Source: Euptelea pleiosperma (Eukaryota; Streptophyta; Magnoliopsida; Ranunculales; Eupteleaceae). Taken from it: a stretch of DNA of 64,000 nt. Within the stretch, counting starts at the first letter, position 1. Every line of letters starts with the position of its first letter. The notes under the pieces were generated by a model. That model saw nothing but the letters and a program-made list of their open reading frames with translations. It was not told the origin of the DNA and ran no database searches. The DNA is taken from positions 25,794,154 through 25,858,153 of the forward strand of contig CM068552.1 in the NCBI GenBank assembly GCA_035048495.1, written 5' to 3'. A program made the translations under genes and the position numbers. Positions 35,551 through 47,720 of the stretch are shown here, one piece after another.

Positions 35551-36918
35551 TAATGATGATGATATTAAATGCATTATATTCCTCATTCATTCACACCAAG
35601 AGTAACGAATTCCCACCAAGGGCAACGATTTTCCACCAAGGGTAACGAATTCCCACCAAGGGTAACGAATTCTTACAAATGAATGTAAAAATCATGAATT
35701 TACGATATTTGCCCATATGATTAACAAATAAGATTAAAATTTAAACAATACATCATATAATTATTAACAAAAACTATAGTAATTAACGGAAATATACAAC
35801 ATTATAGAGTGTACTTACTTGAATGGTGATAATCGAACAAAGATCAAGCGGAAAGTTGAGAGGGAGAGCTTAGCCTATTGATGAGAAAATTTTTCACATT
35901 TCAGAGAAAAACCCCCATGTCCAAATATGTGTAACCCCATTTTCTCTCCTCCCTTGACTTCTATATTTTATAGAAAGAAATCTCACAAGTTTCTAATTTA
36001 GTTTAGTTATTAGAGAACTTTTCTAAATTTTAAAAATCTCTAAACTTTTATTCATTTTTCATGAACAAGAGTTTCCTTTGTAACAAGTCCCTAGAGAATT
36101 CTTGGGAGACATTTAAAGGCTTCTTAAGCACTTTTTAATTTTTATTGCTTTTATTACCAATCTCAACCATTTAACAATATAATTTTTTATTTAATTAATT
36201 ATATATATATATATATATGATTCCCATAATGGACACAAATTAAATATTCTCATTGATTTCCACCTTTGCACGGTTGGCCATATGGGGCCCACATCTATCT
36301 CCTAATTTCTACACATGAAATAAAATTATAATTATGTAAGGACCAAAATACCTCAACTTATGGTATATCCTATTATTAATGTTGTAGGGCTTATGTACCA
36401 TACTTCAAGAGTATAAAGAGTGCACTCTTACACTCCACCCCCTAAGGTGTATTTTAAGAGATGAATTTTTTTCAACCACACATAATTAATCAATTATCAT
36501 TAACAATGCAATTAACCCTACTATCTATTATTAGCCTTAATTGTTCCAAAATAAGTCATAAGGTTTCGGGCTAGCGTTCCACATGTCATACCTAAAAAAA
36601 ATATGGGTCACATAATATATATTTTATCAAAAGTAGGTTATTTTAGTAATTCAAGTTTGTAATGGAGGTAAATTATGAGTTATGAATTATCCTCCTATTA
36701 TTCTAATTATCTTTGTTAAGGACCTAAAGTGTATGGTCGAAAAGTAACCTTATGTGTCATAACATTGTTATTCTAGTTAAGTCATCAAAAGTATTTTTAA
36801 GTGTCAAATACATCATTTTATACAAGCAAATGAAAAATTTTCAAGATAGATTGTCAAAATTATCATGTGATGGTGAGATTACCTTAATACCCTTGAAATT
36901 TTTTTTCAGGGTATTACA
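35551..36918 (-). repeat. Second part of the left LTR-A
   Basis: Resumes the LTR left at 1356 (ATGATGATATTAAATGC...) and ends GGGTATTACA at 36918. It carries a 4-unit 20-bp minisatellite at 35594-35675, an AT microsatellite near 36201 and a terminal hairpin at 36886-36915. Confidence 0.88.
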
Positions 36919-37240
36919 ACCTACCCCTCTTAAATATAATTTCGTCATCGAAATTCAAATTATTGCGCTTAAATTCCTAAGTGCCTTATTAAGTTTCACC
37001 TAGGTATTTCAATTTATGAAGATAGTGAATTATGAATTTAAGTTAGTAGTTTAATTATAGGAAAACTCAACATAATCACAATATATGTATATATTTAGAT
37101 TTATATAGATATATGATACAATTCAAAATTTTAACTCATTGTCATCATATGGTTTACAACTAATCACATATAATTCAATATACATAGACCCATTACACAC
37201 AAATCCCTAGGTGTCTGAAGCCTATGCTCTGATACCATTT
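36919..37240 (-). other. 322-bp interior of the LARD element, with PBS and PPT
   Basis: Minus strand: the PBS TGGTATCAGAG (37238 to 37228, initiator tRNA-Met type) follows the LTR at once. The AT-rich middle has no frame. The purine run TTTAAGAGGGGTAGG (near 36933-36919) abuts the other LTR. The interior is almost entirely priming signals. Confidence 0.88.
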
Positions 37241-40071
37241 TGTCACACCTCGAATCCGGGCACCTAAATTCAGCCCGAATGCCTGTGGATCAGTCCGTTT
37301 ACCCAAGATCCAGGATTTAATAAAAAAATAAAATATTCAAGAAAAATAAAAAAAATATCAAGAATCACCATCGTGATTGATAAAGTACAGTTCAACTCCA
37401 ATAATCAAATAATACGGAAGCGTAATAAGCTATTATGGTGGAATAACCAAAATCAAAATCAAAGTCAAACTTTTAATTTTGGTCAATGTCTCTAATTAGG
37501 GTCTCTATAATTACCTAGAATTTATATCAAACATCTTTTGTGAAAATACTTAAGCAAAAATGCCCATTTAAGATAGTTTTGAAACTTGATTTTCACAATT
37601 AAAAAAAAAATGGTCAACTTTTGGTCACAATTCAAAGTATGTCAAAAAATTATTTTTCTTAGAGAGTTTTATTCTAAAAATCATAAGATACAACTTTAAC
37701 AAAGGCACTTTGGCTAAAAATGACATTTACAAATTTTTGGAGTCTGTTTTCCACTCTCAATTCAGCCTTAATGGTAACCATCAAAATAGGTAAAAAGTAA
37801 GATTTTTCACTTGTATTAATTTTTACAATTTTGATTGGAATCCAAATCAAGCAAATAACATATGAGTTTTTATTTACTCAAAATAAACTAATTTACATTT
37901 CATAAAAATCATGTGGTCTTATTTTACAACTTATGGAAAAATTAAGACAATTTTGTAAAAATCAGATATTTTATAGTCAGGCAGTTTTAGCTCTACACGA
38001 TGCGTCCTATTGAATCCATTGACCCACTATATATAGATGGAAAGATAACTTAAAAACCTACAACTTTCGTGTTATTTTCTTGACCAGATTTGGTTATCTA
38101 ATAGGTGCCAAAGCTGCTAAAATTCAGAATAAGGGTGCTAATTCTGCAAAATCAACACAAATTTTGAGATTTGTGCTAAACTGCACCCACTTATATAACT
38201 CCTAAAATCACAAAATAATTCAATAAAATACTACATTGAGTTAGGATCCTAACCTCATTGGAATTATATTAAAATATTATCGTATGTATATTTTATGTAT
38301 ATTTTCGCATAGGATGTTGGAAAACACAATGTGTTCAAAAAATAGAAGTAAAGTAATCCAGTAAACCATTAATGGTTCCAATGACCCAAACATTTTAAGA
38401 ACCCATTATTACATTATTAAAATTCTTAAATAATTTAATCAATAAATTCTTCTTCAATCTCTGTGCCATCAATCGACTTCTTTTCTTCCAGAGTATCCTC
38501 ATCACCGAGATCGACAAAATCTGAAATGTTTCGGTGTAATACCGTGAGCGAAAGCCCAGTAAAGTATAACTAGTAAACAAAACAATGAAGATAATCCAAT
38601 CATAATTATTTTAACATGTTCATCAACATATTAACCCAAAATCAAGAAGATCAAACCATCCAAAATAACCAATCATGATGATGATATTAAATGCACTATA
38701 TTCCTCATTCATTCACACCAAGAGTAACGAATTTTCACTAAGGGCAACGATCTCCCACCAAGGGTAACGAATTCCCACCAAGGGCAACTATTTCCTACTA
38801 AGGGTAACAAATTCCCACAAAGGGTTACGAATTCTTACAAATGAATGTAAAAATCATGAATTTATGCATTTATCTATATGATTAACAAATAGGATTAAAA
38901 TTTAAACAATACACCATATAATCATTAACAAAAACTATAGTAATTAACGAAAATATACAACATTGTAGAGTATACTTACTTGAATGGTGATAATCAAACA
39001 AAGATCTTGAGAGGGAGAGCTTGGCCTATTGATGAGAAATTTTTCACCTTTCAGAGAAAAACCCCGATGTCCAAATATGTGTAACCCCCTTTTCTCTCCT
39101 CCATTGACTTCTATATTTTATAGAGAGAACTCTCATAAGTTTCTAATTTAGTTTAGTTGTTAGAGAACTTTTCCAAATTTCAAAAATCTCTAAACTGAAC
39201 AAGAGTTTTCTTTGTAACAAGTCCTTAGATAATTCTTGGGAGACATTTAAAGGCTCCTTAAGCACTTTCTAATTTTTATTATTTTTATTACCAATCTGAA
39301 CCATTTAACAATATAATTTTTTTATTTAATTAATTACAAGTCAATGGATCTCTTGCAATATATATATATATATTCCTATAATGGATACAAATTAACTATT
39401 CTCATTGATTTTCACATTTGCACGGTTGGCCATATGGGGCCAACATCTATCTCCTAATCTCTACACATGAAATAAAATTTTAATTATGTAAGGACCAAAA
39501 TACCTCAACTTATGGTATATCCTATTATTAATGTCCTAGGGCTTATGTACCATACTTCAAGTGTATAAAGGATGCACTCTTACATTCCACCCCCTAAGGT
39601 GTATTTTAAGAGATAATTTTTTTTCCAGCAACATATAATTAATCAATTATCATTAATAATGCAATTAACCCTACTACCCGTTATTAGCCTTAATTATTCT
39701 AAAAGAAGTCATAGGGTTTTGGGCTAGCATCCCACATGTCATACCCAAAAAAAATATGGGTCCCATCATATATATTTTATCAAAAGTAGGTTATCTTAGT
39801 AATTCAAGTTTGTAATGGAGGTAAATTATGAGTTATGAATTATCCTCCTATTATTCTAATTATCTTTGTTAAGGCCTTAAAGTGTATGGTCGAAAAGTAA
39901 CCTTATGTGTCATAACATTGTTATTCTGGTTAAGTCATCAAAAGCATTTTTAAGTGTCAAATACATCATTTTATGCAAGCAAATGAAATTTTTTTAAGAT
40001 AGATTGTCAAAATTATCATGTGATGGTGAGATTACCCTAATACCCCTAAATAAAATTTTTAGGATATTACA
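37241..40071 (-). repeat. Right LTR-A of the LARD element, 2831 bp
   Basis: Plus reading TGTCACACCTCG...GGATATTACA. It is intact and serves as the reference for the interrupted left copy. It contains a 7-unit 20-bp minisatellite at 38716-38836. It is followed by ATATC at 40072; the matching left flank is outside the window. Confidence 0.88.
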
Positions 40072-42018
40072 ATATCTATTCACAAGGTTCAAAGTATCAG
40101 TCAATCCCGGTCTGGATTGGGTGCTTCGGATCGGTCTCGGAGGCTCCCGAGATACTGATCCCACGCGTGTACCAGATCACGTTTTGTCGCTCTTTTAGCT
40201 CTTTTACCTCGATGTATGACTTCATGATGGGCATCAAATATTCCTCCATTAAATGGACTCCCATTAGGTTGAATGGATGAGACTAGGTCTTAAGGCATCC
40301 ATGAGGGGGCAATGATGAGTTCATTTGTCACACCCCATTCTCGAGGCCTATGACTCGCATCATATTCTGTGCACTAACAGATGATCAAAGTATTGCAGTT
40401 ATAAGAGAATGCACTGAAACTCTAACTTATTGCAATGCTTATGCAATGAGTTTGGCGAACGGATGGTTCAACAAACGAATGGTCAAGTGATAACTAATGA
40501 TTTAAGGATTTTCACCAAAGGGCTTCTTCTTGTTCCTTGCTTGCTTATAATTGAAATTCCCTTTTAATTACCAAGTTAAGTCCTAGAGGGGGTGAATATG
40601 ACAATTTTTTATTCCTCTGTGAATTTTATATGGATTAAAAAATTATTGATCACACAAGGCGGAAAAGGATCAAGTAATTAAAATATGAATCATCCACAGA
40701 ACATAGATATGGGAAAATCTAAGATACAGTATGCAAACATTCACAATCACACGAGACTCAGATTTATAGTGGTTCGGCGACTCCTTACCTACGTCCACTG
40801 TCCAATACTCAACATGAGTAATATTATATTATCTCAATCATTCATTACAACATATCCAATTGAAATAAATAATTCACTAACTAAGATATCACTTAGTTTT
40901 AATCTAATGAGAATTACTTTTCGCTCACCCAGAGAGTCAGCCTAGGCCAGTAGTCGATTTAGAGAAATTCTTTTCTCATGGATCTACAATCCTCAACTTA
41001 GTTAGATGAGTCCTCACTCATCCACCAATCACAAAATATTCAGTGCTCATAAATTTTGAATTCTATCAAAAATGTATTTGATCATAGAAACACTTACCTT
41101 TCGATGAATACGATCAAATGGAAAATCCTTTGGAGAAGAATTCGCCCAAGAGACACTCTGCCAAGAGTAATCCTCTTTTTGAAAGAAGATGCTTGCAGAA
41201 TAATAATATCAAATAGACTCTTCCAAACACTTAGAGCCTTCACAATGAATAGACAACTTTGCTCTGGTGAAGCTCTCACAAATTCCAGATCTTTGGACTT
41301 AAAGAATGATAATCAAAGAATGTAAAGTAGAGATCTCTTAATTGGGTTAATTCTAATAAGGGGAGAGAACTCTTATTTATAGGCAAGCCTCCCATCAATA
41401 GACCAGAACCAAATATAGCCGTTTGAAGGGCTCAAGTGCGCTTAAAATCGCAGAAGAGATTGAGTCAAAACGATATTCGAAAGGGGCCCGAGAGTTTGGG
41501 TCGACCGCACCTTTTTGGCCGATCGACTGGACATCTGATCGCCCGCTAAAAAAAGGTCAGTCGGTCAGACCTCTTAGTCCAAAACCGAACACTTCTAAAC
41601 TTTTTAGAAATTTCTCTTTTTGACAAGCACATGGTACCTAACTATCACTGAACCATCTAGGGTAAATCTTGATCCGCTGGCATCGCGCGGTGTACCCTTA
41701 GATTTACGTAAGTAACCGCAACACAAGATTCTTTATAGTTGAACGTTCGTGGAGTGAGAACATACTATGATCTTTTAAATCTTCATGCTTGAGTTTGATT
41801 TTGTCTTCAGGTGAGCTTGATCACTTGACTTTGTCTTCAGTTGATTTTGAACACTTAGGTTTATTTTCTTCAGCTTTAATTCTTCTTTGATTTGTTTTGT
41901 CGAAGTCCACTTGAACTTTGACACTTCAGTTTTCAGGGGATTCAAGACACAACGATATATATATTACCGAAGAACTAAGTATTCTTGGGATTTGACAACC
42001 GAGACTTTTAAAATTTCA
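40072..42018 (-). repeat. LTR-like 3' region of the Copia element (outer boundary uncertain)
   Basis: Non-coding. The minus-strand purine tract TGACAAATGGAGAGAT ends at about 42019 and is followed by TGAAATTTT, a plausible LTR start at 42018. Stretches such as CCTAGAGGGGGTGAATATGA (about 40583) and ATTTATAGTGGTTCGGCGAC (about 40764) are of the kind common in Sirevirus LTRs. I could not fix the far end; TGTCACACCCC at 40328 is one candidate. Bases 40072-40327 hold nothing I recognise. Confidence 0.5.
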
Positions 42019-42420
42019 ATCTCTCCATTTGTCAATGATAGGACAAAAATAAATAACTACCCAATTATATTATAATTTTTGCCCAAATAAAAAATAAGTT
42101 AATAAAGCTCCCCTAAGTACAATAACTACCCAAATAAATTATCTTTGAAGGATAAAGGGGCAAGGAGGCAACACAGTAGCTCGCGATTAATATCGGGATA
42201 AGTACCAAAATCTCTGTAAACACCATGTTGCTACGAAATAATCAACTTGTCAAGAAAATCTTTGACAATAGCTTCTCATTAGTATATTAGTCCAATAATA
42301 CCAAAAACGTCTTCTCAGTACATTAGTCAAATAAAATCAAGTAAGAATCACAAATATTTTATGACAAGTATTTCAATAAAATATAGAACAACAAGTATAT
42401 CAGAGTATCAATATAATTGA

Positions 42421-42440
42421 TTTCTCCCCCTTTTTGTCAT
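42421..42440 (-). other. Sirevirus-like polypurine tract
   Basis: Minus-strand ATGACAAAAAGGGGGAGAAA, typical of Sirevirus Copia elements, which often carry several such tracts; a second, weaker one lies near 42019-42036. Confidence 0.7.
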
Positions 42441-42714
42441 ACATTGACAAAGGGAAGAATTCCAACCTGATGATAAATAATATTATGATATGATAATCAA
42501 TCATCGAGAAGAAATAAATCATAACAAAATATATCAAACTAAAAATCATCATAATAGAAGTGGTCAACAGAATGACCAATAACATCAACATCAATCATCT
42601 CAAACCAAAGTAAACAAGGTATCTCGGTAGCAAATAGTACAAACCAATAGTATCAAATAATACATCCAAAAGAAAAATGTACTACTAATTTACAAAGAGA
42701 GAGCAAAATGTGCT

Positions 42715-43890
42715 CTAATCATAGTCATCATCCTTGTCGGCATCATCATCACCATCATTGTCATCATCGTCAACTGCATCGTCTTCTTCTTCATCTTCGT
42801 CTTTATCTTCATCTTCATCGTCTTCAGCCGCAGAAGGCACAGTGGTCTATTCAGGTGAAGACTCTGGATAGTCCAGGTGTTGAGACTTAAGAAATGAAGT
42901 CATACACTGCTGACGTCGAGAAAATTTGTCAATCAACACACAGAGATTGTCCAACTTGGACAAAAGACCTGGAATAGATGCAGATACAGAGGAACGGTGA
43001 GAAATCAAGCTCGAAGCAGAAGCAGAGGCAAAAGCAGATGAGTCACCAACCAACATTTTACTAAATGTAGCTTGATTGATAGGTGAGATGGGATGCAAAG
43101 TTTCATCAGAGTCAAGAATAGAAACTTTGTAATGATTCAAAATTTTTGAAACAAGAATGCCAAAAGGCAAAGACTGCTTGCGATTCTCAATCGTCAAATT
43201 TTTGACCATGAGATGAAAGATAACTGAAGGACCACAGATTCGTGTGTCCCGAGAGACACAATACAAAATGTATTGGATATAGGGACCGATCTCACTTCGA
43301 TGTCTGGCCTTTTGGACCAAGTTGTAGGAGAAGATCAACCCTAACAAGTGGTACATGTGAAGTAATTACCGAGTAGCCAGGTCAGAGGTCCAATGAACTA
43401 CCTTCCCACAGATGGTTTTTAAGATAGCCTTTTTGTTCTTAAGAGGTAAGGAAGGGGGAAAAATTCCTCCATTAGGTACACGAGGAAGACCTGTGATCTT
43501 TGAAATCAAAGATAAAGTAATTTTGAACCTAACTCCTTGGACCTCAGAATAAAGAAATGGACCTTCTGGATCATGATTGTTCATATTGCAATAAAACATC
43601 CTGACTAACACAGGATATGCAATACCAAAAATGGAAAGAAGTTTAAACCAACCTTCCGAATTCAGAAGATTGGGGATTCCAGTCATGGTCACTTCTTTTT
43701 TGATAACCCCATGCTCAATATCAATGGCTCTTTTGATGTAGTTCTTCAAGAAGCTAGCCGTAGCCATGGGATTGATGAATAGGCTAAGAGGATAATGATC
43801 ATTTTCTCCGGTAGACATTTTCTCCGGTCGACCTGACGATTTCATAGGTCGGCCCGACTTTGTGAATGTCATTTTTAAACACCCAATCAT
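42715..43890 (-). pseudogene. Third ORF of the Copia element (plant transposon-type protein with acidic tail)
   Basis: One frame of 391 codons from ATG 43890 to TAG 42715, broken by TAA (43368-43366) and TAG (42849-42847). The first part has VRMFYCNMNN...YSEVQGVRFKITLSLISKITGLP, the pattern of the retrotransposon-borne 'putative plant transposon protein' domain (PF20167-like; from memory, not searched). The middle is Ser/Leu-rich. The last ~40 residues are almost all Asp and Glu. It lies downstream of pol on the same strand, where Sirevirus-type elements carry an extra, env-like ORF. Its role is unknown. Confidence 0.6.
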
Positions 43891-44099
43891 CCCAAATTAT
43901 CACCAATTTTCTAAACAATCAATATTTTCAATAACACATCAAATTTTTACAAACAACATTAGCTAATCATTATTTGAATGATTAGACAATAAGACTAACT
44001 GAAATACTGAAGATGTGATATTCAATATTAATCCAAATATTTTAGTCAGTACCAACAAAAATTAATCAATGGGACAAACTCCGATAGATTTTCTCAGAT
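43891..44099 (-). other. Spacer between Copia pol and the third ORF
   Basis: AT-rich and non-coding; no feature recognised. Confidence 0.5.
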
Positions 44100-45166
44100 A
44101 TTCATATCTGAGCGAATCTAAAGGTTAAGTCAAAATATCAGTAAATTGAATTTCTGTGTTCACATATTCTCATGAAATTATCTATTCTTCAACCAATTCT
44201 CGAATAAAGTAATATTTGATATCTATGTGCTTGGTTCTAGAGTGCAGTACATGATTTTTAGAAATGCAAATCACACCTGTGTTATAATAGAATAAATTTA
44301 TAGATCCTTGATTAATTCTATAATCCAACAATATTTGTTTCATCTAAATTAACTGGGCACAGCAACTGCTGGCAGCAATATATTCTGCTTCAGTAGGAGA
44401 CAAAAATATATCATTCTGTTTCTTGTTGTGTCAAACAACCAAACAATTTCTAATATAAAAACACCCACTACTGTGCTTTTGCGATCATCAGCATTTCCTG
44501 TTCAATTGGCATCTGAATAACTGGTAATTTCACAGTTTGTCTCAAGAGGATACCAGAGACCATATTCAATGGTACCACTGACATATTTAATGATTCTTTT
44601 AACAGCCGAGAGATGAGATGCTTTCGTATAAGATTGATACCTAGCACAAGCTCCTACACTAAAAGCAATATCTGGTCTACTAGCTGTGAGATAGAGGAGA
44701 CTACCAATCATACTCCTGTACAGAGTCTGATCAACTAATTTTCCATTTAAATCCTTGGTGAGTTTAATACTAGTGCTCATAGGAGTGTGTGAAGATTTAG
44801 ATGATTCTAGGCCAAAATTTTTAAGCAATTCTTTAGAATATTTAGATTGGGAAAGGAAAATTCTATTTTCTAACTGTTTAACTTGAAAACCTAAAAAGAA
44901 GTTCAGTTCACCTTCCATGTTCATCTTAAATTCATATTTCATAGCTTGAGCAAATTCTAAAGCATGCATCTCAGTGGTTGAGCCAAAGCCAATATCATCA
45001 ACATATATCTGGGATATCAGAATACCATTATCTATTTTCTTAATAAATAGTATTTTATCAATAGTTTCTCTTGTAAATTCATTTTCCAATAGAAATTGAG
45101 TTAATATTTCATACCAAGCTCTTGGAACTTGTTTCAACCCATATAAGGCTTTCTTAAGCCTGTAGA
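44100..45166 (-). pseudogene. Ty1/Copia reverse transcriptase C-terminus and RNase H
   Basis: Open from 45137 to 44502 (211 codons). It reads GLKQVPRAWYE..., a YVDDIGFGST polymerase motif (catalytic Asp pair near residue 47), FFLGFQVKQ, SKYSKELLKNFGLE, and YRSMIGSLLYLTASRPDIAFSVG. RNase H follows (SYSDAN, DDRKST, AEYIAAS, TKHIDIKYYFIRE) with a stop right after SDAN, a shift and further stops to about 44100. The upstream pol is cut at 45167 by LTR-B within the R-LKKALYG block, and the rest would lie beyond the right edge. It is dead. Confidence 0.9.
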
Positions 45167-46019
45167 TGATATTCGCTCAAAAGTGCTTATTTTAAGCAAT
45201 TATCCTTTTAGCGTTATTGCATTCTCCTACGTTAAAATGCTCTATTTATCTACTTTTCTACGTAAGAGTCTCTTTTGTTGCGTAGAACACACTTTTCTGG
45301 ATGAAATGGTATATTTGCATGCATTAAACACATTTTCGGAAGTCTAGACATGAAGTCATTCTGATAGAATCTCATTACGGGCTTCTTCTGTCGCAGGAAA
45401 CCCCGATGGGACAATTCTCGAGACTTGTGAGCCCACATCGATCAGGAAAGCCCATTATCAAAGCTTAAAGAGCCCACAGGCTATGACTAGAAGATATGGG
45501 CCAAATACGGGTTGAAAAAGAGGACCGAAGAGCCGGCCCAAAGAACGAAGAGAGCGGGAGAGCCAATGACCAAGAGACGGACCAAAGCGTTTAAAGCCAC
45601 ATGAATCGACAATGAATGATGGTCTGCTCTACTGGTGAAGAGTGAGGAGTGACACAATAAAAACCAGGGTTCCAGACCCTCTACCAATGCTTTTCTCTCC
45701 ATTTTTCTCTCATCTCCCCTAATTCTCTCTCCCAGCTCTAATCAACTCTCTCTCCTTAACCTATCACCATCATCCATCAAATCCACCGTTCGATCGCCAT
45801 CCGATCTACCATCTGACCATCCGATTATTCATCCCTAACATCTGATCAATCGGTCGATCATCCGATCTATCTAGTGAGCTCCCTATCTCATCATCCAACA
45901 ACTTACGTCCATCGGAGGATCCTCGTCATTTGGCCCCAATTCAAAACCCTGGAAGCATGTTTGAAAAGACAGGGCTTTTGAGAAAAATGCATTTTTCACT
46001 TGGTGACCAAACGCACCTT
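45167..46019 (+). mobile_element. LTR-B (plus strand), first 853 bp; interrupted by the tandem array
   Basis: Starts TGATATTCGC right after GTAGA (45162-45166, the expected target duplication). It follows LTR-B to '..ccaaacgcacct' at 46019, where the array begins. Other LTR-B copies continue past this point (compare 31081-31100 reversed), so the remainder should lie right of the array, outside the window. Confidence 0.85.
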
Positions 46020-46983
46020 TGATATTCGCTCAAAAGTGCTTATTTTAAGCACTTATCCTGTTAGCGTTATCGCACTCTCCTACGTAAAACTGCTCTAATT
46101 ATCCACTTTTCTACGTAAGAGTCTATCTCATTGCGTAAAACACACTTTTCTGGACGAAATGGTATATTTGCATGCATTAAACACATTTTCGGAAGTCTAA
46201 ATATTAAGCCGTTCTGATAAAGTCTCATTACGCGCTTCTTCTGTCGCAGGAAACCCCGATGGGACGATTTTCGAGACTTGTGGGCCCAAATCGATCATGA
46301 AAGCCCATTATCAAAGCTTAACAAGCCCACATGCTATAACTAGAAGATATGGGCCAAATATGGGCTGAATAAGAGGACCAAAAAGTCGGCCCAAAGAACG
46401 AAGAGAGCAGGAGAGCCAATGACCAAGAGACGGACCAAAGCGTTTAAAGCCACATGAGTCAGCAAGGAATGATGGTCGACTCTACTGGAGAAGCGTGAGG
46501 ATGGTCACAGTGAAGACCAGGGTTCCAGACCCTCCTCCAGTGCTTTTTTCCATTTTTTTTGATACTTTTTCTCTCATTTCTTCTTATTCTCTCTCTCTCT
46601 TCATCTCTCGATCCTCGAATCTACTGACCTAACCCCAGAACTCCTACCTTTCGGCTCTATCTCATCTCCCTTAGCTTTTTGACCGTTGGATCTTCCATCG
46701 GACTGTTGGATCTCCAATCGGACCATTGGATCTCTCTAGATCCGTCGATTTACCAATCTGGGTCCCAATCAAGTCACCATCCATCCGATCGCCATCAGAA
46801 TGTCTGTCACATCATCTTGTGAGACGATGGACATCATCAGTCCATGTGGGCCAATAGCCGGGCCCATCATCATCGACCCGCTGTCCGACCAGTTAGTGGA
46901 CCCCGTGAATTTCAAAATAATTTTAATTAAAAAATGGGGGGTCCACTAATTGGGGAGATTCCCCATAGAAAAGTAGGTTTTTA

Positions 46984-47028
<45 letters not shown>

Positions 47029-47056
47029 ATTTTATTTTTTTTATTTTCAAAAAATA

Positions 47057-47093
47057 CCCTATTTCCATTAATGGAAATAGGGAGCTTTATAAG
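47057..47093 (+). promoter_or_regulatory. LTR-B core promoter: 26-bp perfect palindrome next to a TATA element
   Basis: The half-site CCCTATTTCCATT is followed by its exact reverse complement (47057-47082), then AGCTT and TATAAG (47088-47093). The same arrangement is at 55075 and 63095. The minus-strand copy near 27231 has one mismatch, and that near 16669 is imperfect. Confidence 0.65.
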
Positions 47094-47240
47094 AGGAGGG
47101 AGAAGGGTTCGTTCGAACCCTAATCCCCTTCCAATCTCTTCCTCTCTTTCCCAAACTAGTTCCCCCAAGTTTTCCCCTCCTTCTTTCTCCTCTTTTCTTC
47201 GTTTTATTTTTTTCATCGTCTTCTTCTCCTTATTTTCGTC

Positions 47241-47262
47241 GCCGGAGTTGCAGAACTCCGGC
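47241..47262. repeat. Palindrome, GCCGGAGTT / AACTCCGGC, loop GCAG
   Basis: Nine-bp perfect arms; the same collapsed type as at 27052. Repeated in the second and third LTRs of the array. Confidence 0.88.
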
Positions 47263-47557
47263 GGATTGCAACCAGCTCCATCTCTCTCTCCTTCTCCTCT
47301 CTCAAGTCGCCAGCATCCTTTCAACTTGCAGGTTCTGCACCACCAGCAACCTACACGCCGCCCTTCACGATCATCTCCTCCACTGGACTTACCAGCAAAC
47401 CCACCGTGATCTTCTTCTCCGGGCATCACCACCCAGCACCGTTTCTGCTGCTGGTGCTCCTCCTTGCTTGCCGTCAACCCCGATCGCTTCTACCCAGCGT
47501 TTCTGCCATCTATTGGGGCCAGCGTCTCCCCCACCTGCTCCCACAAATCTCCATTAT

Positions 47558-47581
47558 CGGAGTTGCAGGTCTGCAACTCCG
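47558..47581. repeat. Palindrome, CGGAGTTGCAG / CTGCAACTCCG, loop GT
   Basis: Eleven-bp perfect arms, just upstream of an A18 tract. Repeated in the other array LTRs. Confidence 0.9.
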
Positions 47582-47720
47582 GCAACACTATAAAAAAAAA
47601 AAAAAAAAAGAAGAAAACTAGAAGGAGGGAAGGAAGAAGGGAGGAGGAGCATCCTCACCTGTCGCCTGCACAACCACATCCATCTATCCTCTACAGCCCG
47701 TCACCATCCTCCATTGATGC

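Larger units (their letters stand above)
1..40071 (-). mobile_element. Non-autonomous LARD/TRIM-like LTR element with 2.83-kb LTRs and 322-bp interior (Tekay/Del-like ends)
   Basis: Read on the minus strand: LTR (40071 to 37241), PBS, 322 bp of non-coding interior (37240 to 36919), purine tract, then the second LTR (36918 to 35551, continued at 1356 to 1 and beyond the window edge). Both LTRs end in TG..CA. Position 1 aligns about 105 bases inside the LTR as judged from 37241. The second LTR is split by the Tat element at 1357-35550; its pieces add up to about 2827 bp against 2831 bp for the intact LTR. No protein is encoded, so movement would depend on a relative. The PBS TGGTATCAGAG and the TGTCAC(A/G)CC(C/T)CG terminus resemble Tekay/Del chromoviruses; that lineage call is inference. 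Confidence 0.85.

Noticed and set aside
40072..40327. Host unique sequence or gene end
   Set aside because: No frame, signal or repeat boundary could be supported; left as unassigned.
46923..47477. 184-codon minus-strand frame, repeated at 54941 and 63020
   Set aside because: It reads antisense through the LTR, including the A-tract (as poly-Phe) and the CT-rich R region. It has no domain, and the frame is lost in divergent LTR-B copies.
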